A program made the position numbers and the translations under genes. From Sinomonas atrocyanea (lineage in GTDB: Bacteria > Actinomycetota > Actinomycetes > Actinomycetales > Micrococcaceae), in contig NZ_JAUSTE010000002.1 in assembly GCF_030812675.1 (NCBI RefSeq), positions 186,001-250,000 of the forward strand: a DNA stretch of 64,000 bases, read 5' to 3'. A model generated the notes under the pieces. That model saw nothing but the letters and a program-made list of their open reading frames with translations, did not search any database and was not told where the DNA came from. This document shows, in pieces, positions 8,009 to 16,479 of this stretch (position 1 is its first letter; each line of letters opens with the position of its first letter).

Positions 8009-8992
8009 GTGGGTCCTGCACTCGAGAGCGCCCCGGTGCGCGCCGGGGGCCGGGTCGGTCCCGCGGTGGCCAGGGCGGCGCGGCGTGCCGCCCTCCTCGC
8101 CGGCCTGGGCCTGAGCGCGGGCGCCGCAGCCGCGGCGTACGGATGGTGGGAGAAGGACCAGTTCACGGTCCGCGAGGAGACCGTGCCCGTGCTCCCTCCG
8201 GGCGCGGGGCCCCTCCGGGTTCTGCACCTGAGCGACATCCACTTCGTGCCCGGCCAGGCCGCGAAGGTCCGCTGGCTCGCCGGGCTCGCCGCCCTCGAGC
8301 CCGACCTCGTGGTCAACACCGGCGACAACCTGAGCCACCCGGACGCGGTGCTGCCGCTCGTCACGGCCCTGAAGCCGCTCCTGCGGTTCCCGGGCGTGTT
8401 CGTTCCCGGCTCCAACGACTACTACGCGCCGGTCGCGAAGAACCCGGCGGCCTACCTCCTCGGGCCCTCGAACCGGAAGCCCCTCCCCCGCCGCATCGAG
8501 CTGGACTGGCGCAGCCTCTTCACGGCATTCGGCGCCGCGGGCTGGCTGGACCTGACGAACCGGGCGCAGTCGATGAGCGTCGGCGGCGTCCGGCTCGACC
8601 TCTCCGGGGTGGACGATCCGCACCTGCGGCGCGAGCGCTACGCGGGCTGGCCGGTGCCGGCCCCCGGCCCTTCGGAGGGGCCCGCGCTCAAGGTCGCCGT
8701 CATCCATGCCCCGTACCAGCGGGTGCTCGACCACTTCGCCGACTCCGGCGCCGAGCTGATCCTCGCGGGCCACACGCACGGCGGGCAGATCTGCCTTCCC
8801 GGCTACGGCGCCCTCGTCTCCAACTGCGACCTGCCGACGTGGCGCGCCAAGGGCCTCACCCTCTGGGAGGAGGGCGGCCGTTCGGTGCCGCTGAACGTCT
8901 CCGGCGGAATCGGCACCTCGCGCTTCGCCCCAGTGCGGATCGCCTGCCGCCCGGAGGCGGTCCTGCTCACGCTCACCGCCCGCCCGGCGTAG
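8009..8992 (+). CDS. Membrane-anchored metallophosphoesterase
   Basis: This is a 327-residue calcineurin-like phosphoesterase. A hydrophobic N-terminal segment (about 25-45) anchors it. The metal-binding blocks appear in order: LHLSDIHF, NTGDNLS, GSNDYY, VIHAPYQR and AGHTHGGQ. The family often hydrolyses phosphodiesters such as UDP-diacylglucosamine or nucleotides, but the substrate is not evident. A GTG 3 nt after the PBP stop is the likely start, so the two genes are probably cotranscribed; this order (ponA2, then phosphoesterase) recurs in actinobacteria. Confidence 0.88.
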   Translation: MGPALESAPVRAGGRVGPAVARAARRAALLAGLGLSAGAAAAAYGWWEKDQFTVREETVPVLPPGAGPLRVLHLSDIHFVPGQAAKVRWLAGLAALEPDLVVNTGDNLSHPDAVLPLVTALKPLLRFPGVFVPGSNDYYAPVAKNPAAYLLGPSNRKPLPRRIELDWRSLFTAFGAAGWLDLTNRAQSMSVGGVRLDLSGVDDPHLRRERYAGWPVPAPGPSEGPALKVAVIHAPYQRVLDHFADSGAELILAGHTHGGQICLPGYGALVSNCDLPTWRAKGLTLWEEGGRSVPLNVSGGIGTSRFAPVRIACRPEAVLLTLTARPA

Positions 8993-9028
8993 GGTAGTTG
9001 CCACAGCTAACTACTCCTCCCCAGGTGT

Positions 9029-10939
9029 GTGAACCCCGGCATGCCACAGCGCGCCCCCGTTGACCCCACGGCACCGATCCCGCAGCAGAGCCCGTACTGG
9101 GCCTCCATCGCGCGTCTCGGCCCGATCGTGCGCCCCATCGTGCCGCGCCTCGTGATGGGCCTCGTCGTCGCCCTGGCCGCCTCGGCACTCGCCCTCGCCG
9201 TCCCGCAGGTGCTGCGGCTCGTGATCGACGAGCTGCTCCGCAGCGGAACCCAGCCAGCGGCGGTGTGGGGAGCGGCCGGCGTCGTGCTCGTCCTCGGGGT
9301 GCTCGAGGCGACGATGATCTACCTGCGCCGCGTCCTCGTGATCGAGCCGAGCATCACGCTCGAGCGGCGGATGCGCACCTCCATGTACGACCACCTCCAG
9401 GACCTGCCCGTCTCGTTCCACGACCGCTGGGGCTCGGGGCAGCTGCTCTCGCGGTCCGTCGCGGACCTGGGGTTCCTGCGGCGGTGGCTCGCGTTCGGGG
9501 CGATCTTCCTCGTGGTCTCGATCAGCACGGTGGCCCTCGGCGTGGTCCTGCTGTTCACGCTCTCGTGGCAGCTCGCGCTGATCTTCCTCGCGGCCGCCGT
9601 GCCGATCATGGTCTACGGGGCGATCTTCCGCCGCCGCTTCTCGCTCGCCACCCGGCGCAGTCAGGACCAGGCCGGCGACCTCGCGACCGCGGTCGAGGAA
9701 TCTGTGCACGGCATCCGCGTCCTCAAGGCCTTCGGCCGCGCCCGCGAGGCGCTCGAGGGCTTCACCGAGCAGGCGCGGCACCTGCGCGAGACCGAGGTGG
9801 CCAAGGCCCGGCACCAGGCCCTGTTCAGCCTCGTCGTGACCCTGCTGCCCGAACTCGCGCTCGGCACGGGCCTCGTCACCGGCATCTGGCTCACTGCCGC
9901 CGGGCACCTGAGCATCGGCTCGCTCGCCGCCTTCTTCGCGACGGCCGCGGCGGTCGCGCAGCCGGTCGAGGCCAGCGGCATGCTCGTGGGCATGGCGCTC
10001 ACGGCGAAGACTGCCGTGGACCGGCACTTCGAGGTCATGGATGCCACGAACACGGTGGCCGACCCGGAGCACCCGCGCCACCTCGTCGCCCCCCGCGGCG
10101 AGCTGGCCTTCCGCGGCGTCCGCTTCTCCTTCGGAGCCCCCGGGGCGCCCGACGCCGGCCGTCCGCCCCGGGCCGCCGGCCCACGGTCGGAGGTCCTGCG
10201 CGGGGTGGACCTGCAGGTGCGGCCCGGCGAGACTATGGCGCTCGTGGGCGCGACGGGCTCCGGCAAGAGCACGCTGCTCCAGCTCGTGCCGCGGCTCTAC
10301 GACGTGGGCACGGGCGCCGTGGAGGTCGACGGCGTGGACGTCCGGGACCTCCCGCTGGCCGAACTGCGCCGGCTCGTCGCCGTCGCGTTCGAGGACACCA
10401 CCCTGTTCTCCTCCTCGGTGCGGGAGAACGTGCTCCTCGGCGCCCCCGCCCAGGAGGGCCCGGAGGCGGACGCCGTGCTGGCCGAGGCCCTCGAGGTCGC
10501 CCAGGCCCAGTTCGCGTACTCGCTCCCCGACGGCCTCGCCACCCGCATCGGCGAGGAGGGCCTGAGCCTCTCGGGCGGCCAGCGCCAGCGCATCGCGCTG
10601 GCGCGCGCGATCGCAGCCCAGCCGTCCGTGCTGGTCCTCGACGATCCGCTCTCCGCCTTGGACGTCGCCACCGAGGAGCGCGTGTCCGAGGGCCTGCGCG
10701 CGGCGCTCGCCCACACGACCACGCTCATCGTGGCCCACCGCCCCTCGACCGTGGCCCTCGCGGACCGCGTGGCGCTCCTGCGCCACGGCGTGGTCGAGGA
10801 CGTGGGCACCCACGCCGAGCTGCTCGCCCGCAGCGACCACTACCGCTGGGTCATCGCGAGCCTGCCCGGGGAGCCGCGGGACCTTGACCGGGACGAGGAA
10901 CCGGACCTGGACACCGTCTTCTCCGAGGAGGCCCGATGA
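9029..10939 (+). CDS. ABC exporter half-transporter A (permease-ATPase)
   Basis: This is a 636-residue type IV ABC exporter subunit: six membrane helices in residues about 35-320, then a nucleotide-binding domain. Walker A is GATGSGKST, the signature is LSGGQ, Walker B is [12 protein letters not shown], and the H-loop is AHRPST. The Walker B region has Asp after the LVLDD pair where a catalytic Glu is usual, the degenerate-site pattern of heterodimeric exporters. It overlaps the next gene by 4 nt (ATGA). The start is uncertain between GTG 9029 and ATG 9041. Substrate unknown; drug or lipid export is typical. Confidence 0.9.
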   Translation: MNPGMPQRAPVDPTAPIPQQSPYWASIARLGPIVRPIVPRLVMGLVVALAASALALAVPQVLRLVIDELLRSGTQPAAVWGAAGVVLVLGVLEATMIYLRRVLVIEPSITLERRMRTSMYDHLQDLPVSFHDRWGSGQLLSRSVADLGFLRRWLAFGAIFLVVSISTVALGVVLLFTLSWQLALIFLAAAVPIMVYGAIFRRRFSLATRRSQDQAGDLATAVEESVHGIRVLKAFGRAREALEGFTEQARHLRETEVAKARHQALFSLVVTLLPELALGTGLVTGIWLTAAGHLSIGSLAAFFATAAAVAQPVEASGMLVGMALTAKTAVDRHFEVMDATNTVADPEHPRHLVAPRGELAFRGVRFSFGAPGAPDAGRPPRAAGPRSEVLRGVDLQVRPGETMALVGATGSGKSTLLQLVPRLYDVGTGAVEVDGVDVRDLPLAELRRLVAVAFEDTTLFSSSVRENVLLGAPAQEGPEADAVLAEALEVAQAQFAYSLPDGLATRIGEEGLSLSGGQRQRIALARAIAAQPSVLVLDDPLSALDVATEERVSEGLRAALAHTTTLIVAHRPSTVALADRVALLRHGVVEDVGTHAELLARSDHYRWVIASLPGEPRDLDRDEEPDLDTVFSEEAR

Positions 10940-12825
10940 GCCGCACCCGCAGCAGCACCTCCCCCCGCCCCGTGCAGCCCGGCGAGCCGGTGCGGGACCA
11001 GGGCGGGCGGGGGACCCGCGGCGAGGACGCGGTGGACCTCACGCGGGAGGCGAGCCGCGCCGTCCGCCGTCGTTCGCTCAGGCTCCTCGGGGACCTCGTC
11101 CGGCCCGTGCGCGGGCGCCTGTGGGCGACCCTCGCGATGGTCGTCGTCTCCCAGGCGTCCCGCGCGGCGGGCCCTGCGATCATCGCCTTCGGGATCGACC
11201 GCGCGCTGCCGGCCCTCGTCTCCGGCGACCCGGCGCAGATGTGGCTCGCCGGGGCGGCGTACGTCGCGGCGGCCCTCGTCACCGGCGTGCTCACCGCCGG
11301 CTACGTGACCTCGACCGCGAAGCTGAGCCAGGCCATGCTCCTGGACCTGCGCGTCTGGGTCTTCCGCCACACGCAGCGGCTGAGCCTGGACTTCCACGAG
11401 ACCTACATGTCCGGGCGCATCATCTCGCGGCAGACCTCGGATCTCGAGGCGCTGCGCGAGCTGCTCGACTCGGGCATCAGCTCGCTCGCCTCCGGCCTGC
11501 TGTTCATGGCGTTCACCGCGATCACGGTCTTCGCGCTCGACTGGCCCTCGGGACTCATCATGCTCGCCGCCGCAGTCCCCATGCTCTTCCTCGCCCGCTG
11601 GTACCAGGTCCGGTCCCAGCGGGCCTACCGCTCCTCCCGGGTCGTCTCGGCGCGGCTGATCGTGCACTTCGTCGAGACGATGACGGGCATCCGCGCGGTC
11701 AAGGCCTTCCGGAAGGAGCGCGCCAACAGCGCCGAGTACGGCCGCCTGGCCGACGACTACGCCGCCGCCACCCAGCGTTCGGTGATGCTCAACGGCGTCT
11801 TCCAGCCGGGCCTCGTGCTCATCGGCAACGTAACCGTGGCCGTGATCCTGCTCGTCGCGGCGTTCCGCGTGCTCGACGGCGGCCTCGCCGTGGGCATCCT
11901 GCTCGCCGTGGTGCTCTCGACCAAGCGGTTCTTCTCACCGCTCGAGCAGATGGCCATGTTCTACAACTCCTTCCAGAGCGCCCAGGCGGCCCTCGAGAAG
12001 GTCTCCGGGCTGCTCGAGGAGGTCCCCAGCGTGCAGCCGCCGCAGGAACCGGTGCCCCTGCCGCACGCCCGCGGCGCGGTCGCCTTCGAGGCGGTCTCCT
12101 TCTCCTATGCGTCCGGGCCCGAAGTCCTGCCCGAATTCACCCTGCGGATCCCTGCGGGCCAGACGGTGGCGCTCGTCGGGGCGACGGGCGCGGGGAAGTC
12201 GACGATCGCCAAGCTCGTGGCCCGGTTCTACGACCCCACCTCGGGGGCGGTGACGCTCGACGGCGTGGACCTCCGGCGGCTCTCGACGAAGGACCTGCGG
12301 CGTGCGGTCGTCATGGTGACGCAGGAGGCCTACCTGTTCTCGGGCTCGGTCGCGGACAACATCGCGCTCGGGCGGCCGGACGCCGCGCGGGAGGAGATCG
12401 AGGCTGCGGCCCGCGCGGTGGGCGCCCACGAGTTCATCGCGGCGCTGCCCGCCGGCTACGACACGGACGTCACCAAGCGCGGCGGGCGGGTCTCGGCCGG
12501 GCAGCGCCAGCTCATCTCCTTCGCGCGGGCCGTGCTGGCGAACCCGTCGGTGCTGATCCTGGACGAGGCGACGAGTTCCCTCGACATCCCGTCCGAGCGG
12601 CTCGTGCAGTCCGGGCTGGCCAGGCTGCTGGGCTCGGGCCCGGGCCGGGAGGCTGGCAGGACCGCCGTGATCATCGCCCACCGGCTCTCGACCGTGGAGA
12701 ACGCGGACCGCGTGCTCGTGGTGGACGGCGGGCGCATCGTCGAGGACGGCTCCCCGGCCGAGCTCCTCGCCGGCGGAGGGCGATTCGCGGCCCTCCACGG
12801 AGCGTGGCGGGACTCCCTCGTCTAG
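10936..12825 (+). CDS. ABC exporter half-transporter B (permease-ATPase)
   Basis: This is the 629-residue partner of the preceding subunit. It has a polar N-terminal extension of about 50 residues, six membrane helices, Walker [10 protein letters not shown], the variant signature VSAGQ, and Walker [12 protein letters not shown] with the catalytic Glu present. Complementary degeneracy (normal Walker B here, altered in subunit A) supports an obligate heterodimer with one active ATP site. The ATGA overlap ensures coupled translation. Confidence 0.91.
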   Translation: MSRTRSSTSPRPVQPGEPVRDQGGRGTRGEDAVDLTREASRAVRRRSLRLLGDLVRPVRGRLWATLAMVVVSQASRAAGPAIIAFGIDRALPALVSGDPAQMWLAGAAYVAAALVTGVLTAGYVTSTAKLSQAMLLDLRVWVFRHTQRLSLDFHETYMSGRIISRQTSDLEALRELLDSGISSLASGLLFMAFTAITVFALDWPSGLIMLAAAVPMLFLARWYQVRSQRAYRSSRVVSARLIVHFVETMTGIRAVKAFRKERANSAEYGRLADDYAAATQRSVMLNGVFQPGLVLIGNVTVAVILLVAAFRVLDGGLAVGILLAVVLSTKRFFSPLEQMAMFYNSFQSAQAALEKVSGLLEEVPSVQPPQEPVPLPHARGAVAFEAVSFSYASGPEVLPEFTLRIPAGQTVALVGATGAGKSTIAKLVARFYDPTSGAVTLDGVDLRRLSTKDLRRAVVMVTQEAYLFSGSVADNIALGRPDAAREEIEAAARAVGAHEFIAALPAGYDTDVTKRGGRVSAGQRQLISFARAVLANPSVLILDEATSSLDIPSERLVQSGLARLLGSGPGREAGRTAVIIAHRLSTVENADRVLVVDGGRIVEDGSPAELLAGGGRFAALHGAWRDSLV

Positions 12826-12881
12826 CTCGGGCCGCCCGGGTGGAGGGCCCTCCCCGATTTCATCTTCGCCCCCCGATCGGG

Positions 12882-12887
12882 TACTCT
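12882..12887 (+). promoter_or_regulatory. -10 box of tRNA-Pro promoter
   Basis: TACTCT lies about 35 bp before the mature tRNA 5' end and is the best -10 candidate in the short gap after the ABC exporter genes. No strong -35 was identified. Confidence 0.4.
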
Positions 12888-12922
12888 GGATGAGTTGCTT
12901 CGGGGAGACTCGGGTGACGGAT

Positions 12923-12999
<77 letters not shown>

Positions 13000-13003
13000 T
13001 GTG

Positions 13004-13036
13004 AAGGCCCCACGGCATGAGCCGTGGGGCCTTTTT
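13004..13036 (+). terminator. Rho-independent terminator of tRNA-Pro
   Basis: A 13-bp stem (13004-13016 with 13021-13033) closes an ATGA loop and runs into TTTTT. This is the most canonical intrinsic terminator in the window. Confidence 0.9.
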
Positions 13037-13094
13037 GTCGTGCGTCGTCGTCGTCCTGCGTTCTCCCGTGCTGGCCCTCCGCAGGGTGGCGCCC

Positions 13095-15818
13095 TCAGTG
13101 GTGCGGGAGGACTGGGTGTGTCCTCCCGGCGCCCCAGCGGTGCCGGAGCATCTTGTGGAACGCGTCTCCGGCCAGCACGCCCGGGATCGCGAAGGCGGCG
13201 ACGGCCAGACCCTCGAGGGGCGGCGGCGCCTGGCCCAGCAGCGTGGCCACCGGGCCGATGAAGAGGAAGACCGCGAGCAGCACGAGTTCGGCGGCGATGG
13301 CTCCGAGCAGCATGCGGTTGGTCCCCCACGGGAGCCGCCACGCCGGCCGGCTGGCGCTGCGGCAGGCGTAGGCATTGGCCAGCTGGCCTAGCACCACCGC
13401 CGTGAAGGCCGCCCCGGAGGCCGCCGCGACCGTCGCGGCGTCGGGGAGGGCACCGCCGGGGTGCCAGCCCGCGAGCCAGAGCACCGTGGCGAAGGCCGCC
13501 ATCTCGACCACGACCTCGGCCGGACCCAGCACCGCGAACACCCGGAACAGCAGGCTCGCGTCCATGAGGTGGCGCCGCTCCGGCGGCCGCCTGAGGACGC
13601 CCGCGCTCGGGTTCTCCCCGCCGAGTGCGAGCGCGGGCAGGAGGTCCGTGCCGATGTCGAGGCAGAGGATCTGCAGCACCCCGAGGGCCAGCGGGAAGTG
13701 GCCTGCGGACAGGGCCCACACGACGAACGGGGTCAGCTCGGCCACGTTGTCCGTGAGGTGGTAGGTCAGGAAGCGCCGGATGTTCGCGTAGGTCGCCCGG
13801 CCCTGCTCCACCGCCACGATGATCGTCGCGAAGTCGTCGTCGAGCAGGACGAGGTCGGCGGCGTTCCGCGCCACGTCGGTGCCGCTGCGCCCCATCGCCA
13901 CCCCGATGTCGGCGGCCTCGAGGGCCGGACCGTCGTTGACGCCGTCGCCCGTCATGGCGACGCAGTGGCCCCGGGCCTGCAGGGCGTGCGCGACGCGCAG
14001 CTTCTGTTCCGGGGTGACCCGCGAGATCACCACGCCGTCCCGGTCCAGGAGCGCGCCGAGCACCTGGAGGTCTTCAGGGAGCGCGGCCCCCTCCAGTACC
14101 GCCTCCGTCCCCGTGCCGCGCCCGATCAGCCCGATCTCCCGGGCGATCGCCGCGGCCGTCACGGGGTGGTCCCCCGTGACCATCGCGACCCGGATCCCGG
14201 CCTCGCGTGCCTGCCGGATCGCGTCGGCGACGGCGGGGCGCGGTGGGTCGTGCAGTCCGATCAGGCCGCGCAGCACGAGCTCCCGCTCGAGGACGACGGC
14301 GTCCGCCTCGCCGCGCGACGCGGCGGCCGCCTCGGCGGCCGTGAGCTCGCGCGACGCGACCGCCAGCACCCTCAGGCCCCGCGCGGCCAGCTCCGCGAGC
14401 GTCAGGCGTGCTCGGTCCAGCCATGCCCCCTCACCGCCGCCGGGCCCGGGGCTGGGTGAGCCGTCACCCACGCACAGGGCGAGGAGCGTCTCCGGGGCGC
14501 CCTTGACCCACAGTTCCGTCCTCCCGCCCGCGCCGGCGGGGAGGACCGCGCTCTGCCGTTTGCGCTCCTCGTCGAACGCGAAGCCGGCCAGCGCCGCGGG
14601 GCCCTCTGCTGCCCCGCCGAGCCTGCGGTCGAGCGCCGCGAGGGCGCCCTCCATCGGATCGCCGACGGCGCGCCACTCGCCGTCGTGCTCCTCGATGTCC
14701 CCCTGGGAGGCGGCCCGGGAGCCGGCGGCGAGGCGCGAAGCCGCCGCGACCGCGGGCGGAGTGCCCGCGACCGCGGCCTCGGGCGCGTACCCGCGCCCCT
14801 CGAGGCGGACGGAGCCCTGCGGGGTCCACACCTCGACGGCGCTCATCCGGTTCTGCGTGAGGGTCCCGGTCTTGTCGGTGCAGATGAATGTTGTGGAGCC
14901 GAGCGTCTCGACGGCCTGGAGGTTGCGCACGAGCGCATGGCGCCTGCTCATGCGCTGGGCTCCCATGGCCAGGGAGAGCGTGACGGTGGGCAAAAGCCCC
15001 TCGGGCACCAGGGCCACAGTGACCCCGATCGCGAACAGGAAGGCCCCCGCGAGGGGATTGCCGATGAGGAACGAGATGACGAAGAACACCGCACCGACGG
15101 TCACGGAGACCATGGCGATCACCTTCACCACGCGCGTGAGCTCGAGGTCGAGCGGGCTGGGCGGCGCCTCGGCCCGGGTGGTCAGGCGGGCAATCTCGGC
15201 CAGCCGCGTGGACACGCCGGTCGCGCTGACGCGCCCGACGGCGTCTCCCGTCGCGACGAAGGTGCCGCCGGTCGCCGCCGTGCCCGCCTCCCTGACCACG
15301 GGCAGGCTCTCCCCGGTGAGCATGGACTCGTCGAGGGACAGCCCTGATGCGTGGAGGATCTCGAGGTCTGCGGGCACGCGGTCCCCGGCGGCGAGCAGGA
15401 CGATGTCCCCTGGGACCAGCTCGACGGCACCGACTACGGTGGTCCGGCCGCCGCGCCGGACCTGGACGTTGCTCGGCAGCAGGTCGCGCAGCTTGGCCGA
15501 CGCCCGCTCCGCACGGGCCTCCTGGACGAAGGCGAACAGCCCGTTGATGATGACCACCGCGGCGATCGCCCAGCCGAGCTGCGGCATCCCCGCAACGAAC
15601 GCGAGGATGGCGGCCGTCCACAGCATGAGGGCGAAGAAGTGCGCGAGCTCAGCGCCGAGCCGGACCCACCAGGGGCGCACCCTCTCGCGCGGCAGGCTGT
15701 TGGGGCCGTAGCGGGCCCTCAGCTCCGCGACCTCCGCATCTGCGAGCCCCGCGGGGGCCGCAGGCCCCGGCACGCCCGGGCGCGGCGGCCCGGTGGGAAG
15801 GCGGGGGGTGACGCTCAC
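13095..15818 (-). CDS. Cation-transporting P-type ATPase (P2 class)
   Basis: This is a 907-residue membrane pump. An N-terminal cation-ATPase domain (ARYGPNSLPRE) comes first, then TGES in the actuator domain, the phosphorylation motif DKTGTLTQ, VTGDHP, and TGDGVNDGPAL. The fourth membrane helix reads ALVPEGLLPTVT, close to the PEGLLATVT of Na/K- and Ca-type P2 ATPases, so a Ca2+, Na+ or K+ related substrate is more likely than a heavy metal (no CPC motif). The GTG start at 15818 has GGGAG about 10 nt upstream. The next gene on the same strand is separated by a hairpin. Confidence 0.9.
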   Translation of the reverse strand: MSVTPRLPTGPPRPGVPGPAAPAGLADAEVAELRARYGPNSLPRERVRPWWVRLGAELAHFFALMLWTAAILAFVAGMPQLGWAIAAVVIINGLFAFVQEARAERASAKLRDLLPSNVQVRRGGRTTVVGAVELVPGDIVLLAAGDRVPADLEILHASGLSLDESMLTGESLPVVREAGTAATGGTFVATGDAVGRVSATGVSTRLAEIARLTTRAEAPPSPLDLELTRVVKVIAMVSVTVGAVFFVISFLIGNPLAGAFLFAIGVTVALVPEGLLPTVTLSLAMGAQRMSRRHALVRNLQAVETLGSTTFICTDKTGTLTQNRMSAVEVWTPQGSVRLEGRGYAPEAAVAGTPPAVAAASRLAAGSRAASQGDIEEHDGEWRAVGDPMEGALAALDRRLGGAAEGPAALAGFAFDEERKRQSAVLPAGAGGRTELWVKGAPETLLALCVGDGSPSPGPGGGEGAWLDRARLTLAELAARGLRVLAVASRELTAAEAAAASRGEADAVVLERELVLRGLIGLHDPPRPAVADAIRQAREAGIRVAMVTGDHPVTAAAIAREIGLIGRGTGTEAVLEGAALPEDLQVLGALLDRDGVVISRVTPEQKLRVAHALQARGHCVAMTGDGVNDGPALEAADIGVAMGRSGTDVARNAADLVLLDDDFATIIVAVEQGRATYANIRRFLTYHLTDNVAELTPFVVWALSAGHFPLALGVLQILCLDIGTDLLPALALGGENPSAGVLRRPPERRHLMDASLLFRVFAVLGPAEVVVEMAAFATVLWLAGWHPGGALPDAATVAAASGAAFTAVVLGQLANAYACRSASRPAWRLPWGTNRMLLGAIAAELVLLAVFLFIGPVATLLGQAPPPLEGLAVAAFAIPGVLAGDAFHKMLRHRWGAGRTHPVLPHH

Positions 15819-15891
15819 GGGGGCATTCTCCCGGACCCCGAGGCGGCCGTGGAAGGGAAGGAAGGCCCCGCTCTGGGCCCGCGGACGCAGA

Positions 15892-15919
15892 AGTGCCCCG
15901 GACCGGAGTCCGGGGCACT
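15892..15919. terminator. Hairpin between repeat-peptide gene and ATPase gene
   Basis: A 12-bp perfect stem (15892-15903 with 15908-15919) closes a CGGA loop. It lies about 80 bp downstream of the peptide gene's stop on the minus strand and would isolate it from the P-type ATPase gene. No T-tract is present. Confidence 0.65.
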
Positions 15920-15999
15920 CTCCGACTGGCGTCAGCACTCCCCCACAGGTGTACTGGGCTGACGGGCCGGTCAGCGTGAAGCGGCTGCGCCGCGTCCGG

Positions 16000-16269
16000 T
16001 CAGAGGCTGCTGCCCGTGGCCTTCATCGGGTCGGGCCAGTTGCCGATCGCGGTGGCCTTCATCGGGTCGGGCCAGTTGCCGATCGCCGTGGACTTCATCG
16101 GGTCGGGCCAGTTGCCGATCGCCGTCGACTTCATCGGGTCGGGCCAGTTGCCGATCGCCGTCGACTTCATGGGATCCGGCCAGTTGCCGATCGCCGTGGG
16201 GGCGCCGGCAACCCCGGACACTGCGAGCGCGCCGCCAAGTGCGAGGGCCGCAATCAGTTTCTTCAGCAT
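16000..16269 (-). CDS. Secreted tandem-repeat peptide precursor (candidate pheromone)
   Basis: This 89-residue protein matches no family I recognise. Residues 1-23 form a Sec signal peptide (LKK, a hydrophobic core, SGVAGA before the likely cut). The rest is almost only five head-to-tail copies of a 12-residue unit, AIGNWPDPMK(S/A)T, at 26-37, 38-49, 50-61, 62-73 and 74-85, then GSSL. Only position 11 of the unit varies. A ribosome-binding AAGGA precedes the ATG at 16269. A divergent XRE-TPR regulator gene begins 210 bp away. This layout suggests a multi-copy signalling-peptide precursor cut after export. A surface-binding or bacteriocin-like repeat protein is the main alternative. Confidence 0.75.
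   Translation of the reverse strand: MLKKLIAALALGGALAVSGVAGAPTAIGNWPDPMKSTAIGNWPDPMKSTAIGNWPDPMKSTAIGNWPDPMKATAIGNWPDPMKATGSSL
16015..16194 (-). repeat. Five 36-bp in-frame tandem repeats
   Basis: Five exact-length copies lie at 16194-16159, 16158-16123, 16122-16087, 16086-16051 and 16050-16015. Copies 2-5 are identical over 29 bp. Copy 1 differs in that block by three substitutions, all synonymous (the codons for Pro-Asp-Pro). Other differences fall in the Ser/Ala-Thr linker codons. Confidence 0.95.
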
Positions 16270-16358
16270 GAGCTTGTCCTTCGTCTTTAGTCCCGTTGGA
16301 AGGTGGGACAGGGTGCGTCTAACTGGGCAGAGCGTGCTTTGTCATGATTGACATTCCC

Positions 16359-16387
16359 AGTAAAATATCTCCCACATTGCCTGTCAA
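16359..16387 (-). promoter_or_regulatory. Promoter of the repeat-peptide gene
   Basis: On the minus strand a perfect -35 TTGACA (16387-16382) is followed after 17 bp by TTTACT (16364-16359). The start site would be near 16352, giving a leader of about 80 nt. A small palindrome, TGTCA-TGAT-TGACA (16340-16353), sits at that start site and could be an operator. Confidence 0.6.
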
Positions 16388-16404
16388 GGAATACCGTCGC
16401 CCTC

Positions 16405-16431
16405 TTGACGGCCCATGATGGATATTAAAGA
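16405..16431 (+). promoter_or_regulatory. Probable promoter of the XRE-TPR regulator
   Basis: TTGACG (16405-16410) points towards the regulator gene, with an AT-rich stretch at 16421-16433 where TAAAGA (16426-16431) is a possible -10. The -35 elements of this promoter and of the peptide gene are back to back, 17 bp apart, and form an inverted repeat GTCAAG...CTTGAC (16383-16388 and 16404-16409). Confidence 0.45.
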
Positions 16432-16479
16432 CAAACGCGCTCCGGTTCACGAGGTTCCGGGCCGGGCCAGGAGGTCATC

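Noticed and set aside
16000-16269. Repeat ORF as a spurious frame in a non-coding tandem repeat
   Set aside because: Signal peptide, ribosome-binding site, promoter, a 36-bp in-frame period and silent-only differences in the core argue for a real gene.
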